Shown here: one piece after another, positions 18,060 to 29,113 of the stretch
How the letters are laid out: every line of letters starts with the position of its first letter
Position numbering within the stretch: position 1 is the first letter of the stretch
Source of the DNA: Mycobacterium marseillense
GTDB lineage: Bacteria; Actinomycetota; Actinomycetes; Mycobacteriales; Mycobacteriaceae
Length of the DNA stretch: 64,000 bases
Assembly (NCBI RefSeq): GCF_010731675.1
Contig: NZ_AP022584.1
Location: forward strand, 2,294,001 to 2,358,000
Direction of reading: 5' to 3'
The notes under the pieces: model-generated
Database searches by the model: none
What the model was told of the DNA's origin: nothing
The model's input: the letters and a program-made list of their open reading frames with translations, nothing else
Made by a program: the position numbers and the translations under genes

Positions 18060-19253
18060 TTACTTGAAGGTGATCGCAGGTGGACTTTTGCTGAGATCAG
18101 CGACCGCTTTCGCCAGCGTCGGCACCCTTCCCGTGTCCGGCGCTCCGGATGCCGACTTTGCCGTCAACTGAAAATCGACGATTCCGTACACGTTGACCGC
18201 CATCTTCTCGGCGTCGAAAGACCCGATCGTCATTCCACTGATATCGGTCGGTGGCGCCCATTGCGCCGTTCCGTCTACCAAGTCGGAGGCCAGCGCCATC
18301 TGAGGGCAGTTGGGCGGTCGCAGCTGCGTGGACTTGGCACATTCGGCGAAGGCGTTCTTCAACGCGGTCTGAATCCCTGCACGGCCGGCGTCGCTGATGT
18401 CGTAGTCCAGGTTCACCGACGTGCCCGAGCTGATGGAGTTCAAGTCGTCCAACAACAAGGGACGAGTTGGGGTGCGCTGGGTGATATTCGGGTTGCTGTT
18501 GCCAAAATCGACCCAGCCCGGGAACACATACGTCGCCTGGTCGGCGTTGACCGGCTTTCCGAACAGCGTGAGCGTGCTCGCCGCTTTCGCGCTCTGCGAA
18601 CTGAAGAATGTCACCTTGATGGCGCCGGCCTCGAGCTTCCAGCCCCCGCCGTCGACCTGCTTGACGAACATCTTCTGATCCGACGTCTGGTCACCGAAGT
18701 TAGCGGCCACGTGCACCGACAGGGAGTCGCTGTCGAGAACCCGAATGTTGGTGATCGGCCACTTCGAAATCTGCTTCTTCAATACGTCATCGGTGAGGAA
18801 CTGCGTCGTCGCGGGTTGATCCTTGGCGTAGGAAAGGGCGGCCTTGGCATCGCCCCGAGCGAGGGCCCCCAAATATCCTTTGACCGCATCGACCGCGGTT
18901 AGCGGTTTCTTTTCGCCGCCAGAGAGCGTGACCGCGATGGCAATGACCGCCGCGATCACGACAACGACCACACCGGATATGAGGGCGATGACCAACCGCT
19001 TGCGGCTGTTTCGTGGTGGTGGTCCGAAATGCATCATTGGTTGCTGCGACGCGATCGGCGGCCCCGGCCATGGCGGCCCTTGCCAACTGGGCGGCGCCCC
19101 GTCGGTCAGCGCGCCTGGTGCGGCGAAGGCAGGGGGAACCACGTCGGGCGGTGGTTGGGGCGGCGGCGAATCGTTGGGCGCACCACCTGCACTGGGGCCG
19201 CCGATCGGGTTGGGCCCGCCAAAACGCCCCGCCGACTCCGACCCTTCAGTCAC
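18060..19253 (-). CDS. Single-pass membrane protein with extracytoplasmic domain, paralogue 1
   Basis: First gene of the MoxR block, 397 residues. It has the same plan as its downstream paralogue: a Pro/Gly/Ala-rich cytosolic N-terminus (about 80 residues), a membrane helix (LVIALISGVVVVVIAAVIAI) after RNSRKR, then the DUF4878-like domain AVKGYLGALARGDAKAALSY. The distal region has a cysteine pair (FAECAKSTQLRPPNCPQM) and ends in LSKSPPAITFK. The GTG start at 19253 is followed by MTEGSESAGRFGG. The promoter should lie in the 200 bp shared with the divergent Rv3013-like gene. Tandem duplication within an operon is inferred from the shared motifs. Confidence 0.8.
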   Translation of the reverse strand: MTEGSESAGRFGGPNPIGGPSAGGAPNDSPPPQPPPDVVPPAFAAPGALTDGAPPSWQGPPWPGPPIASQQPMMHFGPPPRNSRKRLVIALISGVVVVVIAAVIAIAVTLSGGEKKPLTAVDAVKGYLGALARGDAKAALSYAKDQPATTQFLTDDVLKKQISKWPITNIRVLDSDSLSVHVAANFGDQTSDQKMFVKQVDGGGWKLEAGAIKVTFFSSQSAKAASTLTLFGKPVNADQATYVFPGWVDFGNSNPNITQRTPTRPLLLDDLNSISSGTSVNLDYDISDAGRAGIQTALKNAFAECAKSTQLRPPNCPQMALASDLVDGTAQWAPPTDISGMTIGSFDAEKMAVNVYGIVDFQLTAKSASGAPDTGRVPTLAKAVADLSKSPPAITFK

Positions 19254-19454
19254 ATCGAGCCCCCTGGGTAATTCGTGCCGCGCCTATCTGACCACGCATA
19301 TTCGCGCTCCACACCGTTCCGCGGCACGTCTTGTTATACACCTGCCGACCAGCCCGCTCAGCTTATTTGTAGGGCGGCGCAGTCGACCAGTCACCCGCTG
19401 GGTCGGCGGACGGCCGAAATGCCGCCGACACATCGCTGTGCAACAGTGTTGGCC

Positions 19455-20111
19455 GTGCCCTCCTATCTGTTGCGCATCGAGCTGGTCGACCGTCCGGGAA
19501 GCCTGGGCTCCCTGGCGGTGGCGCTCGGTTCGGTGGGAGCTGACATCTTGTCCCTCGACGTCGTGGAGCGAAGCTCGGGGTACGCGATCGACGATCTGGT
19601 CATCGAGCTGCCGGCGGGAGCGATGCCGGACTCGCTGATCACCGCCGCCGAATCACTGTCCGGCGTTCGGGTGGACAGCGTGCGTCCACACACCGGTCTG
19701 CTTGAGGCGCACCGCGAGCTGGAGCTGCTCGACCATATCGCTGCGGCCCGCGACACGGCGTCCAGGCTGCAGGTGCTGGCCAACGAGGCGCCCAGGGTGC
19801 TGCGCGTCAGTTGGTGCACGGTCTTGCGCAGTTCGGGCGGCGAGCTGCAGCGCCTTGCCGGCAGCCGCGGTGCCCCGGAGACCAAGGCGGACACAGCCCC
19901 GTGGCTGCCGCTCGAGCGTGCCGTGCCGCTGGACAGCAACGCCGAGTGGGTGCCGAAAGCATGGCGCGACATGGACATGACGATGGTCGCGGCCCCGCTG
20001 GGAGACCCGCACACCGCGGTGGTGCTCGGTCGCCCGGGTCCCGAATTCCGGCCGTCGGAGGTCGCGCGGCTGGGCTACCTCGCCGGGATCGTCGCCACCA
20101 TGCTGCGCTAA
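19455..20111 (+). CDS. ACT-domain protein (Rv3013-like)
   Basis: The 218 residues equal Rv3013 in length. An N-terminal ACT domain (SYLLRIELVDRPGSLGSLAV, about residues 3-22, then VGADILSLDVVE) suggests binding of an amino acid or small ligand. The C-terminal half (RVSWCTVLRSSGGELQRLAG to GYLAGIVATMLR) has a GAF-like feel, although I cannot assign it firmly. The GTG at 19455 matches the known N-terminus; the frame is open 60 codons upstream without conserved sequence. In M. tuberculosis it lies between gatC and ligA, so this anchors the backbone between two accessory blocks. Confidence 0.88.
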   Translation: MPSYLLRIELVDRPGSLGSLAVALGSVGADILSLDVVERSSGYAIDDLVIELPAGAMPDSLITAAESLSGVRVDSVRPHTGLLEAHRELELLDHIAAARDTASRLQVLANEAPRVLRVSWCTVLRSSGGELQRLAGSRGAPETKADTAPWLPLERAVPLDSNAEWVPKAWRDMDMTMVAAPLGDPHTAVVLGRPGPEFRPSEVARLGYLAGIVATMLR

Positions 20112-20318
20112 TCGGACGCCAACACAATCGAATCCGGTTGGGCATACCTCGAAGGATGGGCATGGCGAATCGGTATGGGCAGTTGTTCGCTCGCGTGCGA
20201 GCCTCGTGCTTCTCTGGCGAACAAAAGCGAGGCGGCGCAGTCGTCTGAACCAATTCCTCCATGCACCAACATGTTTGCGTCGATGCAGTCCCGGTAGGGG
20301 CCGGCCCCGGTAGCCGGG

Positions 20319-21569
20319 CTAGTTGTTTGTCGGTGGTGGTTGGGGTTGGAAGGGGTCATACCACCACCAGTGGGCGCGTTCGCCGGTCGGGCCGGGGCAG
20401 GGCGCCACCGCGGGCGGGGGCCCCGTGGGTGGGCGTGCCAGCGATGCCGGGCTCAGGATTCGGCCGTCCTCGTCGGTGACCACCAGAGCGTGCGCGGGTC
20501 CGGTGAGGGTGATCAGGCCCCGATGATGCAACCGGTGGTGATAGGGGCAGACCAGCACCAGGTTGGCCAACTCGGTGGGGCCGCCGTCTTCCCAGTGCCG
20601 CAGGTGGTGGGCGTGCAAACCCCGGGTGGCGCCACAACCCGCAACCACACACATACGGTCGCGGTGCTCGAGCGCGCGGCGCAGGCGCCGGTTGATCACC
20701 CGGGTTGCCCGCCCGGCCCCAATGACCTCGCCGTGGCGCTCGAACCACAGCTCACAGGTGGCATCACAGGTGAGGTATCGGCGTTCGGCGTCGGGCAGCA
20801 GCGGCCCCAGATGCAGCGCGGCAGCGCGCTGGGCGACATCGAGGTGCACCACCACCGTGGTGTGCTGCCCATGAGGCCGACGAGTGGCCTCGCTGTCCCA
20901 TCCCGCTTCGATCAGGCGCATGAACGCCTCGGCCGTGCCCGGCACCGGCGGACGCTGATCACCCACGCCCGCGCCCTCGCCGTGGTCGCGGCGCCACTCG
21001 CTAATGAGCGCGTCACGATGCGAGGCCAACGCGGCGTCGAACGTCGCGGCATCCACGTGACCCAGGGTGATCCGATAACACGCCCCCTGCTCGGTGGCGG
21101 TCGCGATAAACGACCGCTCGGGCTCGGGACGCGGGTCGGGGTCAGGACGCGGCTCCAGCTTGACCGCGGTGCGCAGCTGATTGACCGTGGCGACCGCGGC
21201 CAGTTGGGCGTAATGGTCATCAGATCCCTGGCCCGCGTGTGCGGCGATTACCCCCACCTGATCGGCCGAGAACCGGCCCTCGCGCATCCCCTGAGCACAC
21301 CGCGGGAACTCGCTCAGCCGGCCAGCGATGGTGCTGATCGTGTGGGCATTGGCCGATGAACACCCCAACTTCCAGGCCACCAACGCCGGCACTGAGCGCG
21401 CACCGGTCACACCGCACAATTGGTCGCGATCGATCTCGGCGACGATCTCCACGATGCGCCCATCAATCGCATTGCGCTGACCGGCCAACTCCGCCAACTC
21501 CTCGAACAACACCTCAAGGCGGTCGCTCGCAGTCACCACCTCGGCGTCAGCAGGTGCGGTCGAAGACAT
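20319..21569 (-). CDS. 13E12-repeat family protein, DUF222 plus HNH nuclease domain
   Basis: The 416 residues begin with a DUF222 helical region (RLEVLFEELAELAGQRNAI). They end with an HNH/McrA-type nuclease motif in which metal-binding Cys and His residues are intact (CVVAGCGATRGLHAHHLRHW, then CPYHHRLHHRG). These multicopy 13E12 REP proteins are mobile or selfish-looking genes frequent in mycobacteria. The biological role is unknown. I chose the ATG at 21569 (MSSTAPADAE); the frame extends 32 codons further upstream without family sequence. The gene is complete, with no frameshift, unlike many copies. It sits in an accessory stretch between Rv3013 and the mmpL unit. Confidence 0.88.
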   Translation of the reverse strand: MSSTAPADAEVVTASDRLEVLFEELAELAGQRNAIDGRIVEIVAEIDRDQLCGVTGARSVPALVAWKLGCSSANAHTISTIAGRLSEFPRCAQGMREGRFSADQVGVIAAHAGQGSDDHYAQLAAVATVNQLRTAVKLEPRPDPDPRPEPERSFIATATEQGACYRITLGHVDAATFDAALASHRDALISEWRRDHGEGAGVGDQRPPVPGTAEAFMRLIEAGWDSEATRRPHGQHTTVVVHLDVAQRAAALHLGPLLPDAERRYLTCDATCELWFERHGEVIGAGRATRVINRRLRRALEHRDRMCVVAGCGATRGLHAHHLRHWEDGGPTELANLVLVCPYHHRLHHRGLITLTGPAHALVVTDEDGRILSPASLARPPTGPPPAVAPCPGPTGERAHWWWYDPFQPQPPPTNN

Positions 21570-21720
21570 GACGCCATCATCGCAGCGACCACCGACAAAA
21601 CCGGCTGCCCGAAAGCCCAGCTCCGAAGTTGGTGCGCGCATCCCCCAGCCCACGCCGGATGCCACAGGTCAGTGCGCTGAAACTACCGCGAATCCCGATT
21701 CGCAGCCCGGCACAACCCCA

Positions 21721-24621
21721 TCAGCGAGCTTCTGATGACATCGCCACCGGGTCGTCGTCTTCCCACAGCAGCAGCTGACGCACCGCCGGGCGCGGGCCGT
21801 AGGGGCGCAGCATGGTGCTGGCCGGTCGTGGGCGCACCCGCTGCGGCCACCAGAACCAGCGCCCGAGAAGCCGTGCGACAGAAGGCGTCATGAACGACCG
21901 CACGATCAGTGTGTCGAACAAAAGGCCGAGGCCGATGGTCGTGCCGATCTGGCCGAGCACCTGAAAACCACTGAACACGAACGCACACATGGTGACCGCG
22001 AACACGATGCCGGCCGAGGTGACCACCGAGCCGGAGCCGGCCATCGCCCGGATGATCCCGGTATTCAGGCCCGCATGAATCTCTTCTTTGAACCGCGAGA
22101 TCAACAACAGGTTGTAGTCGGATCCGACGGCGAGTAGCAGGATCACGGCCAGCGCCAGCACAACCCAATAGAGCTGAATGCCGAAGATGTACTGCCACAC
22201 CAGAACCGACAGCCCGAACGAGGCGCCCAGCGACAGGGCCACCGTGCCCACGATGACGAGCGCGGCGATCAGACTGCGCGTGATGATCATCATGATCAGC
22301 AGGATGAGGCTCAGCGCCGCAAACGCGACGATCATCAGGTCGTACTTGGCTCCGTCCTGAATGTCCTTGTACGTCGCGGCGGTGCCGCCGAGATAGATCT
22401 GCGCACCGGCCATCGGCGTGCCCTTCAAGGCCTCGTGCGCGGCCTTGGCCATCGGGTCGATGTGTGAAATGCCTTCCGGCGTCGCGGGATCGCCCTCATG
22501 CGTGACGATCATGCGGGCGGCCTTGCCGTCCGGTGACAGGAACAGTTTCAACCCGCGCTTGAAGTCGGGATTGTTGAACACCTCGGGCGGCAGGTAGAAG
22601 GTGTCGTCGTTCTTGGCCGCGTCGAAGGCCCGCCCCAGCGCCGTCGCGTTGTCGATCGCCGCCGCGGTCTGCGCGTAAATGCCCGAGAGCGTGGCGTAAT
22701 TCGCCAACGTCAGGTCGCGATTGGTTTCCTGGCTCTGGATCTGCGGCGGGATCAGCGCCGTTAGTTTGGGCTGCAGCGCGTCGAGCTTGTCGAGGGAGGC
22801 CGTGAGGTTTTCGAATTTCTCGGTGAGCTGGTCGACGCCATCGAGCGCGTCGAAGAGGGATCTGAAAGCGAAGCAGGCGGGAATGTCGTAACAATGCTTT
22901 TCCCAATAGAAATAGCTACGCACCGGTCGGAAGAAGTCGTCGAAATTCGCGATCTTGTCGCGCAGGTCCCGGATCGTGACGAGCGTGTCGCGGAAGCTCT
23001 CGGTCTCCTCGTGGGTGGTGCCGGCGAGCTGCTGCTGCAACACGTACTGCTGCTTCAAAATGTTGATGGTCTTGCTCAGCTCATTGGCCTGCTTGAGCGC
23101 GTCGTCGGCCCGATCGCGTTGGTAGGTCAGGTTTTGCTGCTGCGCCGCACTGGAATTGCTGACCACGAAGGCGAGCGAGCTGTGGACCAGCGGGGTGCCC
23201 AACGGCCGGGTGATGGACTGCACCTGGGCGATGCCGGGGACGTGGAACACGGCCTTGGCCACCTTGTCCAGGATGAGCATGCTCTCCGGATTACGCATGT
23301 CGTGATCCGTTTCGACCATCAGCAATTCGGGCTCCAGGCGGGCCCGCGAGAAGTGCTTCTCGGCGGCGGCGTAACCGATGTTGGCCGGTGCGCTCGCGGG
23401 CATGTACGGCCGGGTGTCATAACTCGTCTTGTATCCGGGCAGGGCGAGCAGACCGACGAGGGCCAGCGCGCACGCCGACGCCAGGACCGCGCCCGGCCAA
23501 CGGACGATGGCGGTGCCGATGCGCCGCCAACCTCGCGTCCGGATCGCCCGCTTGGGGTCGAAGATGCCCACCTTGGCACCTAGGGTGAGGATGGCGGGCC
23601 CCAGGGTGAGCGCGGCGAACAGCGCGACGAGAATGCCCAATGCGGCCGGAATGCCGAGGCTTTGGAAGTAGGGCAGCCGGGTGAAGCTCAGGCAGGCGAC
23701 CGCACCCGCCACGGTGAGCCCCGATCCCAAAACGATGTGCGTCGTGCCGTGATACATGGTGTAGAACGCGGTTTCGCGATCCTCACCGGATCCGCGCGCT
23801 TCTTGATAGCGGCCGACAAAAAAGATCGCGTAGTCGGTTCCGGCGGCGATCACCAAGAGCGTCAGCAGATTCGTCGCATAGGTCGACAACCCGATGACTC
23901 CCGCGTTCCCGAGGAATGCGACAAGACCTCGGGCGGCTGACATTTCGATCAGGACCGTGGCGAGCACCAGCAATGTGGTGAACACCGAGCGGTAGACGAA
24001 GAACAACATCACCGCGATCACCCCGACGGTGATCCCGGTGACCTTGGCGGTCCCCTTGCTGCCGACGTCGAACTGATCGGAGATCAGCGGCGCCGCGCCG
24101 GTCACATAGGTTTTGACGCCGGGGGGCGGCTTCATGTGTTCGACGATGTCGCGGATGGCGCCGACGCCCTCGTTGGCCAACGCCGAGCCCTGATTGCCGG
24201 CAAGGTTGACCTGAACGTAGGCGGCCTTGCCGTCGCTGCTCTGCGATCCCGCGGCGGTGAGGGTGTCGCCCCAGTAATCCTGGACGTGTTGGACGTGCTT
24301 CTTGTCCCGCTCGACCCTGCGGATCATCTCGTCGTAGAAGCGGTGGGCATCCGCGCCGAGCGGCTTGTCACCTTCCAGCACGATCATGGCCGAGCTGTCG
24401 GTGTCGAACTCGTGGAATTTCTCACCGATGCGCTTGATCGCCTTGAGCGACGGGGCGTCGGGCGAGTTCAACGCCACATTGTGGGTTTTCCCAACGTCTT
24501 CCAGTTGCGGTACCGCGATGTTCGTGAGGGCGGCGAGCCCCACCCAGAACAGCAGGATCGGCAGCGCGAGCCGGCGAATGGTGCGCGGCACAAAGGACCG
24601 CGGCTGTTGATCGTTGCTCAT
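21721..24621 (-). CDS. MmpL family RND transporter
   Basis: This 966-residue transporter is of the MmpL4/MmpL5 type, paired with an MmpS. It has twelve predicted membrane segments in two halves, and the proton-relay Asp-Tyr pairs are present ([17 protein letters not shown] about residue 265 and [16 protein letters not shown] about 860). A long periplasmic loop (about 420-740) contains a coiled-coil-like stretch ([20 protein letters not shown]) and a Cys pair in [12 protein letters not shown]. Members export siderophores, glycolipids or drugs; the substrate here is unknown. The ATG overlaps the mmpS stop by four bases. Expression probably depends on the TetR gene and operator upstream. Confidence 0.93.
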   Translation of the reverse strand: MSNDQQPRSFVPRTIRRLALPILLFWVGLAALTNIAVPQLEDVGKTHNVALNSPDAPSLKAIKRIGEKFHEFDTDSSAMIVLEGDKPLGADAHRFYDEMIRRVERDKKHVQHVQDYWGDTLTAAGSQSSDGKAAYVQVNLAGNQGSALANEGVGAIRDIVEHMKPPPGVKTYVTGAAPLISDQFDVGSKGTAKVTGITVGVIAVMLFFVYRSVFTTLLVLATVLIEMSAARGLVAFLGNAGVIGLSTYATNLLTLLVIAAGTDYAIFFVGRYQEARGSGEDRETAFYTMYHGTTHIVLGSGLTVAGAVACLSFTRLPYFQSLGIPAALGILVALFAALTLGPAILTLGAKVGIFDPKRAIRTRGWRRIGTAIVRWPGAVLASACALALVGLLALPGYKTSYDTRPYMPASAPANIGYAAAEKHFSRARLEPELLMVETDHDMRNPESMLILDKVAKAVFHVPGIAQVQSITRPLGTPLVHSSLAFVVSNSSAAQQQNLTYQRDRADDALKQANELSKTINILKQQYVLQQQLAGTTHEETESFRDTLVTIRDLRDKIANFDDFFRPVRSYFYWEKHCYDIPACFAFRSLFDALDGVDQLTEKFENLTASLDKLDALQPKLTALIPPQIQSQETNRDLTLANYATLSGIYAQTAAAIDNATALGRAFDAAKNDDTFYLPPEVFNNPDFKRGLKLFLSPDGKAARMIVTHEGDPATPEGISHIDPMAKAAHEALKGTPMAGAQIYLGGTAATYKDIQDGAKYDLMIVAFAALSLILLIMMIITRSLIAALVIVGTVALSLGASFGLSVLVWQYIFGIQLYWVVLALAVILLLAVGSDYNLLLISRFKEEIHAGLNTGIIRAMAGSGSVVTSAGIVFAVTMCAFVFSGFQVLGQIGTTIGLGLLFDTLIVRSFMTPSVARLLGRWFWWPQRVRPRPASTMLRPYGPRPAVRQLLLWEDDDPVAMSSEAR

Positions 24622-25064
24622 CCAGATTTGTCCAGACAGAAGGTGTAGGCGTCGACTTTGTGAACCGTGCGTTGGTCTTTCACTTCACCGTTGACGGTGA
24701 TGCGGCAGCCGAGGGTGTCCCCATTGCCCTGCGCCACGACGTTGCCAATGACCGCGGGCTCCGTGGTGGTGATGGTGAACGACCATGGCAAGGGGGCGTC
24801 TTTGACTTGCTGCGGCTGCGCGTTGACGTCCAGGTAGTTGATGGTCGCCACCGATCCCGGAGCGCCAAACACTTCGAGGACAACCTGCTTGGGGTTGAAC
24901 GGGACGATCTCGTTGGACAGGCCGCTGTTGGGCGACGTGGTGTTGTGCGAGCCGAAGATCCCGTGCAGCCGGTAGATCCCGAACCCCGCGAGCGCGACGA
25001 CGAGCACGGTGACGATCACCATCCATCCCCGCTTGACCAGGGATGCGATCGAAAAGCCTTTCAC
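24618..25064 (-). CDS. MmpS family periplasmic adaptor
   Basis: The 148-residue partner of the downstream MmpL. One N-terminal membrane helix ([19 protein letters not shown]) is followed by a beta-rich periplasmic domain with the family motif [20 protein letters not shown] and a Cys pair ([11 protein letters not shown] and YTFCLDKSG) expected to form a disulfide. MmpS proteins act as accessory factors for MmpL export. The GTG start at 25064 has AAAGG seven bases upstream. The gene begins about 80 bases downstream of a promoter overlapped by a perfect inverted repeat. Confidence 0.92.
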   Translation of the reverse strand: MKGFSIASLVKRGWMVIVTVLVVALAGFGIYRLHGIFGSHNTTSPNSGLSNEIVPFNPKQVVLEVFGAPGSVATINYLDVNAQPQQVKDAPLPWSFTITTTEPAVIGNVVAQGNGDTLGCRITVNGEVKDQRTVHKVDAYTFCLDKSG

Positions 25065-25149
25065 CCGTTAGCCTTTCGAATGTCGGGCGACAGGGGCGCG
25101 CCCAAGCCGAGCGCGGCTGCCAACATCGTAAGCGTGATCGACAGCTTTG

Positions 25150-25178
25150 ACAGTACGGTACGGGACCGTACTGCACAA
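25150..25178 (-). promoter_or_regulatory. mmpS-mmpL promoter overlapped by a palindromic operator
   Basis: On the minus strand TTGTGC (25178-25173) and TACTGT (25155-25150) are 17 bases apart, a plausible -35/-10 pair. Between and over them lies the perfect inverted repeat CAGTACGGT-N5-ACCGTACTG (25151-25173). A repressor bound there would block RNA polymerase. The adjacent TetR-family gene, ending 64 bp upstream, is the obvious candidate regulator; the pairing is inferred. Confidence 0.75.
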
Positions 25179-25236
25179 GAGACGCGCGCGTATCTATGTT
25201 TTCCCCGCGTCGGGCCGGCGCGAAATGGCCGTGTGG

Positions 25237-25833
25237 TTACCCGGTGGGCCTGGTCAGGCCCGGAATGAGGAACCCGTCGACGAACGCCTCCACGGTGCGA
25301 CGGGTGGGCGGTCGGTCGGGAATTATGGCCCGGAAGATGAGGTACCCGGGCAACAGGTCCCAGAGTTCGTCGGTGATGACGTCTTCGGTGATCTCGCCCC
25401 GGGCCACGGCCTGGTGCAGCACGTGGTGGATCAAGGCTCGCCGGTAATCCATGAACTGGTGCTGCATCACGTCGTTGAGGGCCGGATTCCGCGACACCTC
25501 GACCAGCACCGCGCGGACCGTCCCGGCGTGCTGGACCACCTCTTGGCAGATCGTCTCCCCCAGGCTCAGCAGGTCGTCGCGCAACGTGCCCTTGTTCGGC
25601 GGGACGGCCACCTGACGGACGCCCTCGATAAAGGCGGCCAGCACCAGTTCGGCTTTCGACGGCCACCGCCGATACACCGTGGCCTTGCTGGCGCGCGCGG
25701 CGCCGGCCACCGCGTCAACGGTCAATCGGTCATAGCCGTGTTCCTGCAGCAGCTCCACGGTCACCGCCAGGATTTCGGCCTCGCGCGGCGACCACGGCGA
25801 TGCCTGCTCGCACTCCTCGGCCGTCTGGGTCAT
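25237..25833 (-). CDS. TetR family transcriptional regulator
   Basis: The 198 residues have an N-terminal TetR helix-turn-helix (ILAVTVELLQEHGYDRLTVD then AARASKATVYRRWPSKAELV, about residues 21-62) and a C-terminal ligand domain (TVRAVLVEVSRNPALNDVMQ). I place the start at the ATG at 25833 (MTQTAEECEQ); the frame runs on upstream only as a shadow of the next gene. It lies directly upstream of mmpS-mmpL on the same strand, with a palindromic operator between them, so local repression of the exporter is likely. The ligand is unknown. Confidence 0.9.
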   Translation of the reverse strand: MTQTAEECEQASPWSPREAEILAVTVELLQEHGYDRLTVDAVAGAARASKATVYRRWPSKAELVLAAFIEGVRQVAVPPNKGTLRDDLLSLGETICQEVVQHAGTVRAVLVEVSRNPALNDVMQHQFMDYRRALIHHVLHQAVARGEITEDVITDELWDLLPGYLIFRAIIPDRPPTRRTVEAFVDGFLIPGLTRPTG

Positions 25834-25880
25834 AGAGCCCACGATAGAGCCGCTCGTGCGGTGCGGCGTGGGTATGTGGC

Positions 25881-26981
25881 TTATCGGGAGGTCATGAGCG
25901 CGCGTTCGATATCGGCGACGAGGTCGTCGGTGTCCTCGATGCCGAGCGAAATGCGCGCGAATCCGTCGGCGACCGGGTCCCCCCAGCGGGCCCGCCGGTC
26001 CACCGAGGTGTGCAGCCCCCCGAAGCTGGTGGCCGCGATCAGCAGCTCGCTGGCATCGACGAGGGCGTGCACGGCGGCCGCGCCAGCCAGTTCGACCGAG
26101 AGCAGGCCTCCGAATCGGCGCATCTGCGCCATGGCCACCGGATGCGCCGGATCCTGCGCCAACCCCGGGTAGCGCACGGCCCGCACCGCCGGGTGGCGGG
26201 CCAGCATCGTCGCCACCGCTCGGGCGTTTTGGCACTGGCGCTCGAATCGCAGTCCGGCAGTTTCCAGGCTGCGCAACAGAAGCCACGCCTCGAACCCGCC
26301 CAGGACCGCTCCCGCGAGCAGGCGTTGGCGCTCGGCGGCGGCGAGTAACTCGGGCTGACTGGTGGCGACGTATCCGGCCAGCAGGTCGCTGTGACCGGAC
26401 AGGGCCTTGGTGGCGCTGGCCACCACCGCGTCGGCGCCCAACGACAGCGGCTGCTGACCCAACGGCGTGGCGGCGGTGTTGTCGACGACCAGTTGCGCGC
26501 CGCGACCGTGGCAGATGGTGGCCAGCCGGTGCAGGTCGACCACGTCCAGCCCCGGATTGGTGGGGGTTTCGGCCAGTACCACGTCGGCCCCGGCGGCGGC
26601 GTCATAGATCTGTGAGCTCGGCGCCGCGATGACCGTCACCCCCACCAGGTCCTCGGTGGCGTGACGGCGCACCTGGTAGTAGCCGTCGGCCGGCGCCACC
26701 AGCGTCGACCCCGGCGGCACCCAGGCCCGCAGCACCGCGCTGACGGCCGCCATGCCGGAGCCGAACACCACAGCACCCGCGGCCCCCTCCAGCTCGGCGA
26801 GCGCCGACTCCAGTTGCCGCCAGGTCGGATTGGAGCTGCGGCCATAACTGTCCAGGGTTTCGTCGGCCGAAAGATGATACGTGGCGGCGAGCACCGGCTG
26901 CGGCGCGACCGGCTGGCCCGAAACCGCTTGGGAATTCACAGCTTTGAGGCTGCGGGTGGAATCGCCGTAGCGACCGCTCAT
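25881..26981 (-). CDS. Cys/Met metabolism PLP-dependent enzyme (cystathionine gamma-lyase-like)
   Basis: A 366-residue fold-type I enzyme of the cystathionine gamma-synthase/lyase family. It has GYYQVRRHA, the Asp that pairs with the PLP ring (LVVDNTAATPLGQQP), and the PLP lysine in ASATKALSGHSDLLAGY. The C-terminal LGIEDTDDLVADIERAL is also typical. Substrate specificity cannot be told from sequence alone. The ATG at 26981 is four bases downstream of the ligA stop, so it probably shares the ligA transcript. It is absent from the ligA region of M. tuberculosis. Confidence 0.88.
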   Translation of the reverse strand: MSGRYGDSTRSLKAVNSQAVSGQPVAPQPVLAATYHLSADETLDSYGRSSNPTWRQLESALAELEGAAGAVVFGSGMAAVSAVLRAWVPPGSTLVAPADGYYQVRRHATEDLVGVTVIAAPSSQIYDAAAGADVVLAETPTNPGLDVVDLHRLATICHGRGAQLVVDNTAATPLGQQPLSLGADAVVASATKALSGHSDLLAGYVATSQPELLAAAERQRLLAGAVLGGFEAWLLLRSLETAGLRFERQCQNARAVATMLARHPAVRAVRYPGLAQDPAHPVAMAQMRRFGGLLSVELAGAAAVHALVDASELLIAATSFGGLHTSVDRRARWGDPVADGFARISLGIEDTDDLVADIERALMTSR

Positions 26982-26985
26982 CGGC

Positions 26986-29076
<2,091 letters not shown>

Positions 29077-29113
29077 CTATCCGAGAACACCGACGCAAAA
29101 CCCGCTCGGCCGC

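Noticed and set aside
20112..20318. Hairpin-like CCGG repeats between the ACT gene and the HNH gene
   Set aside because: Short GC palindromes without a U-run; not distinguishable from background in this composition.
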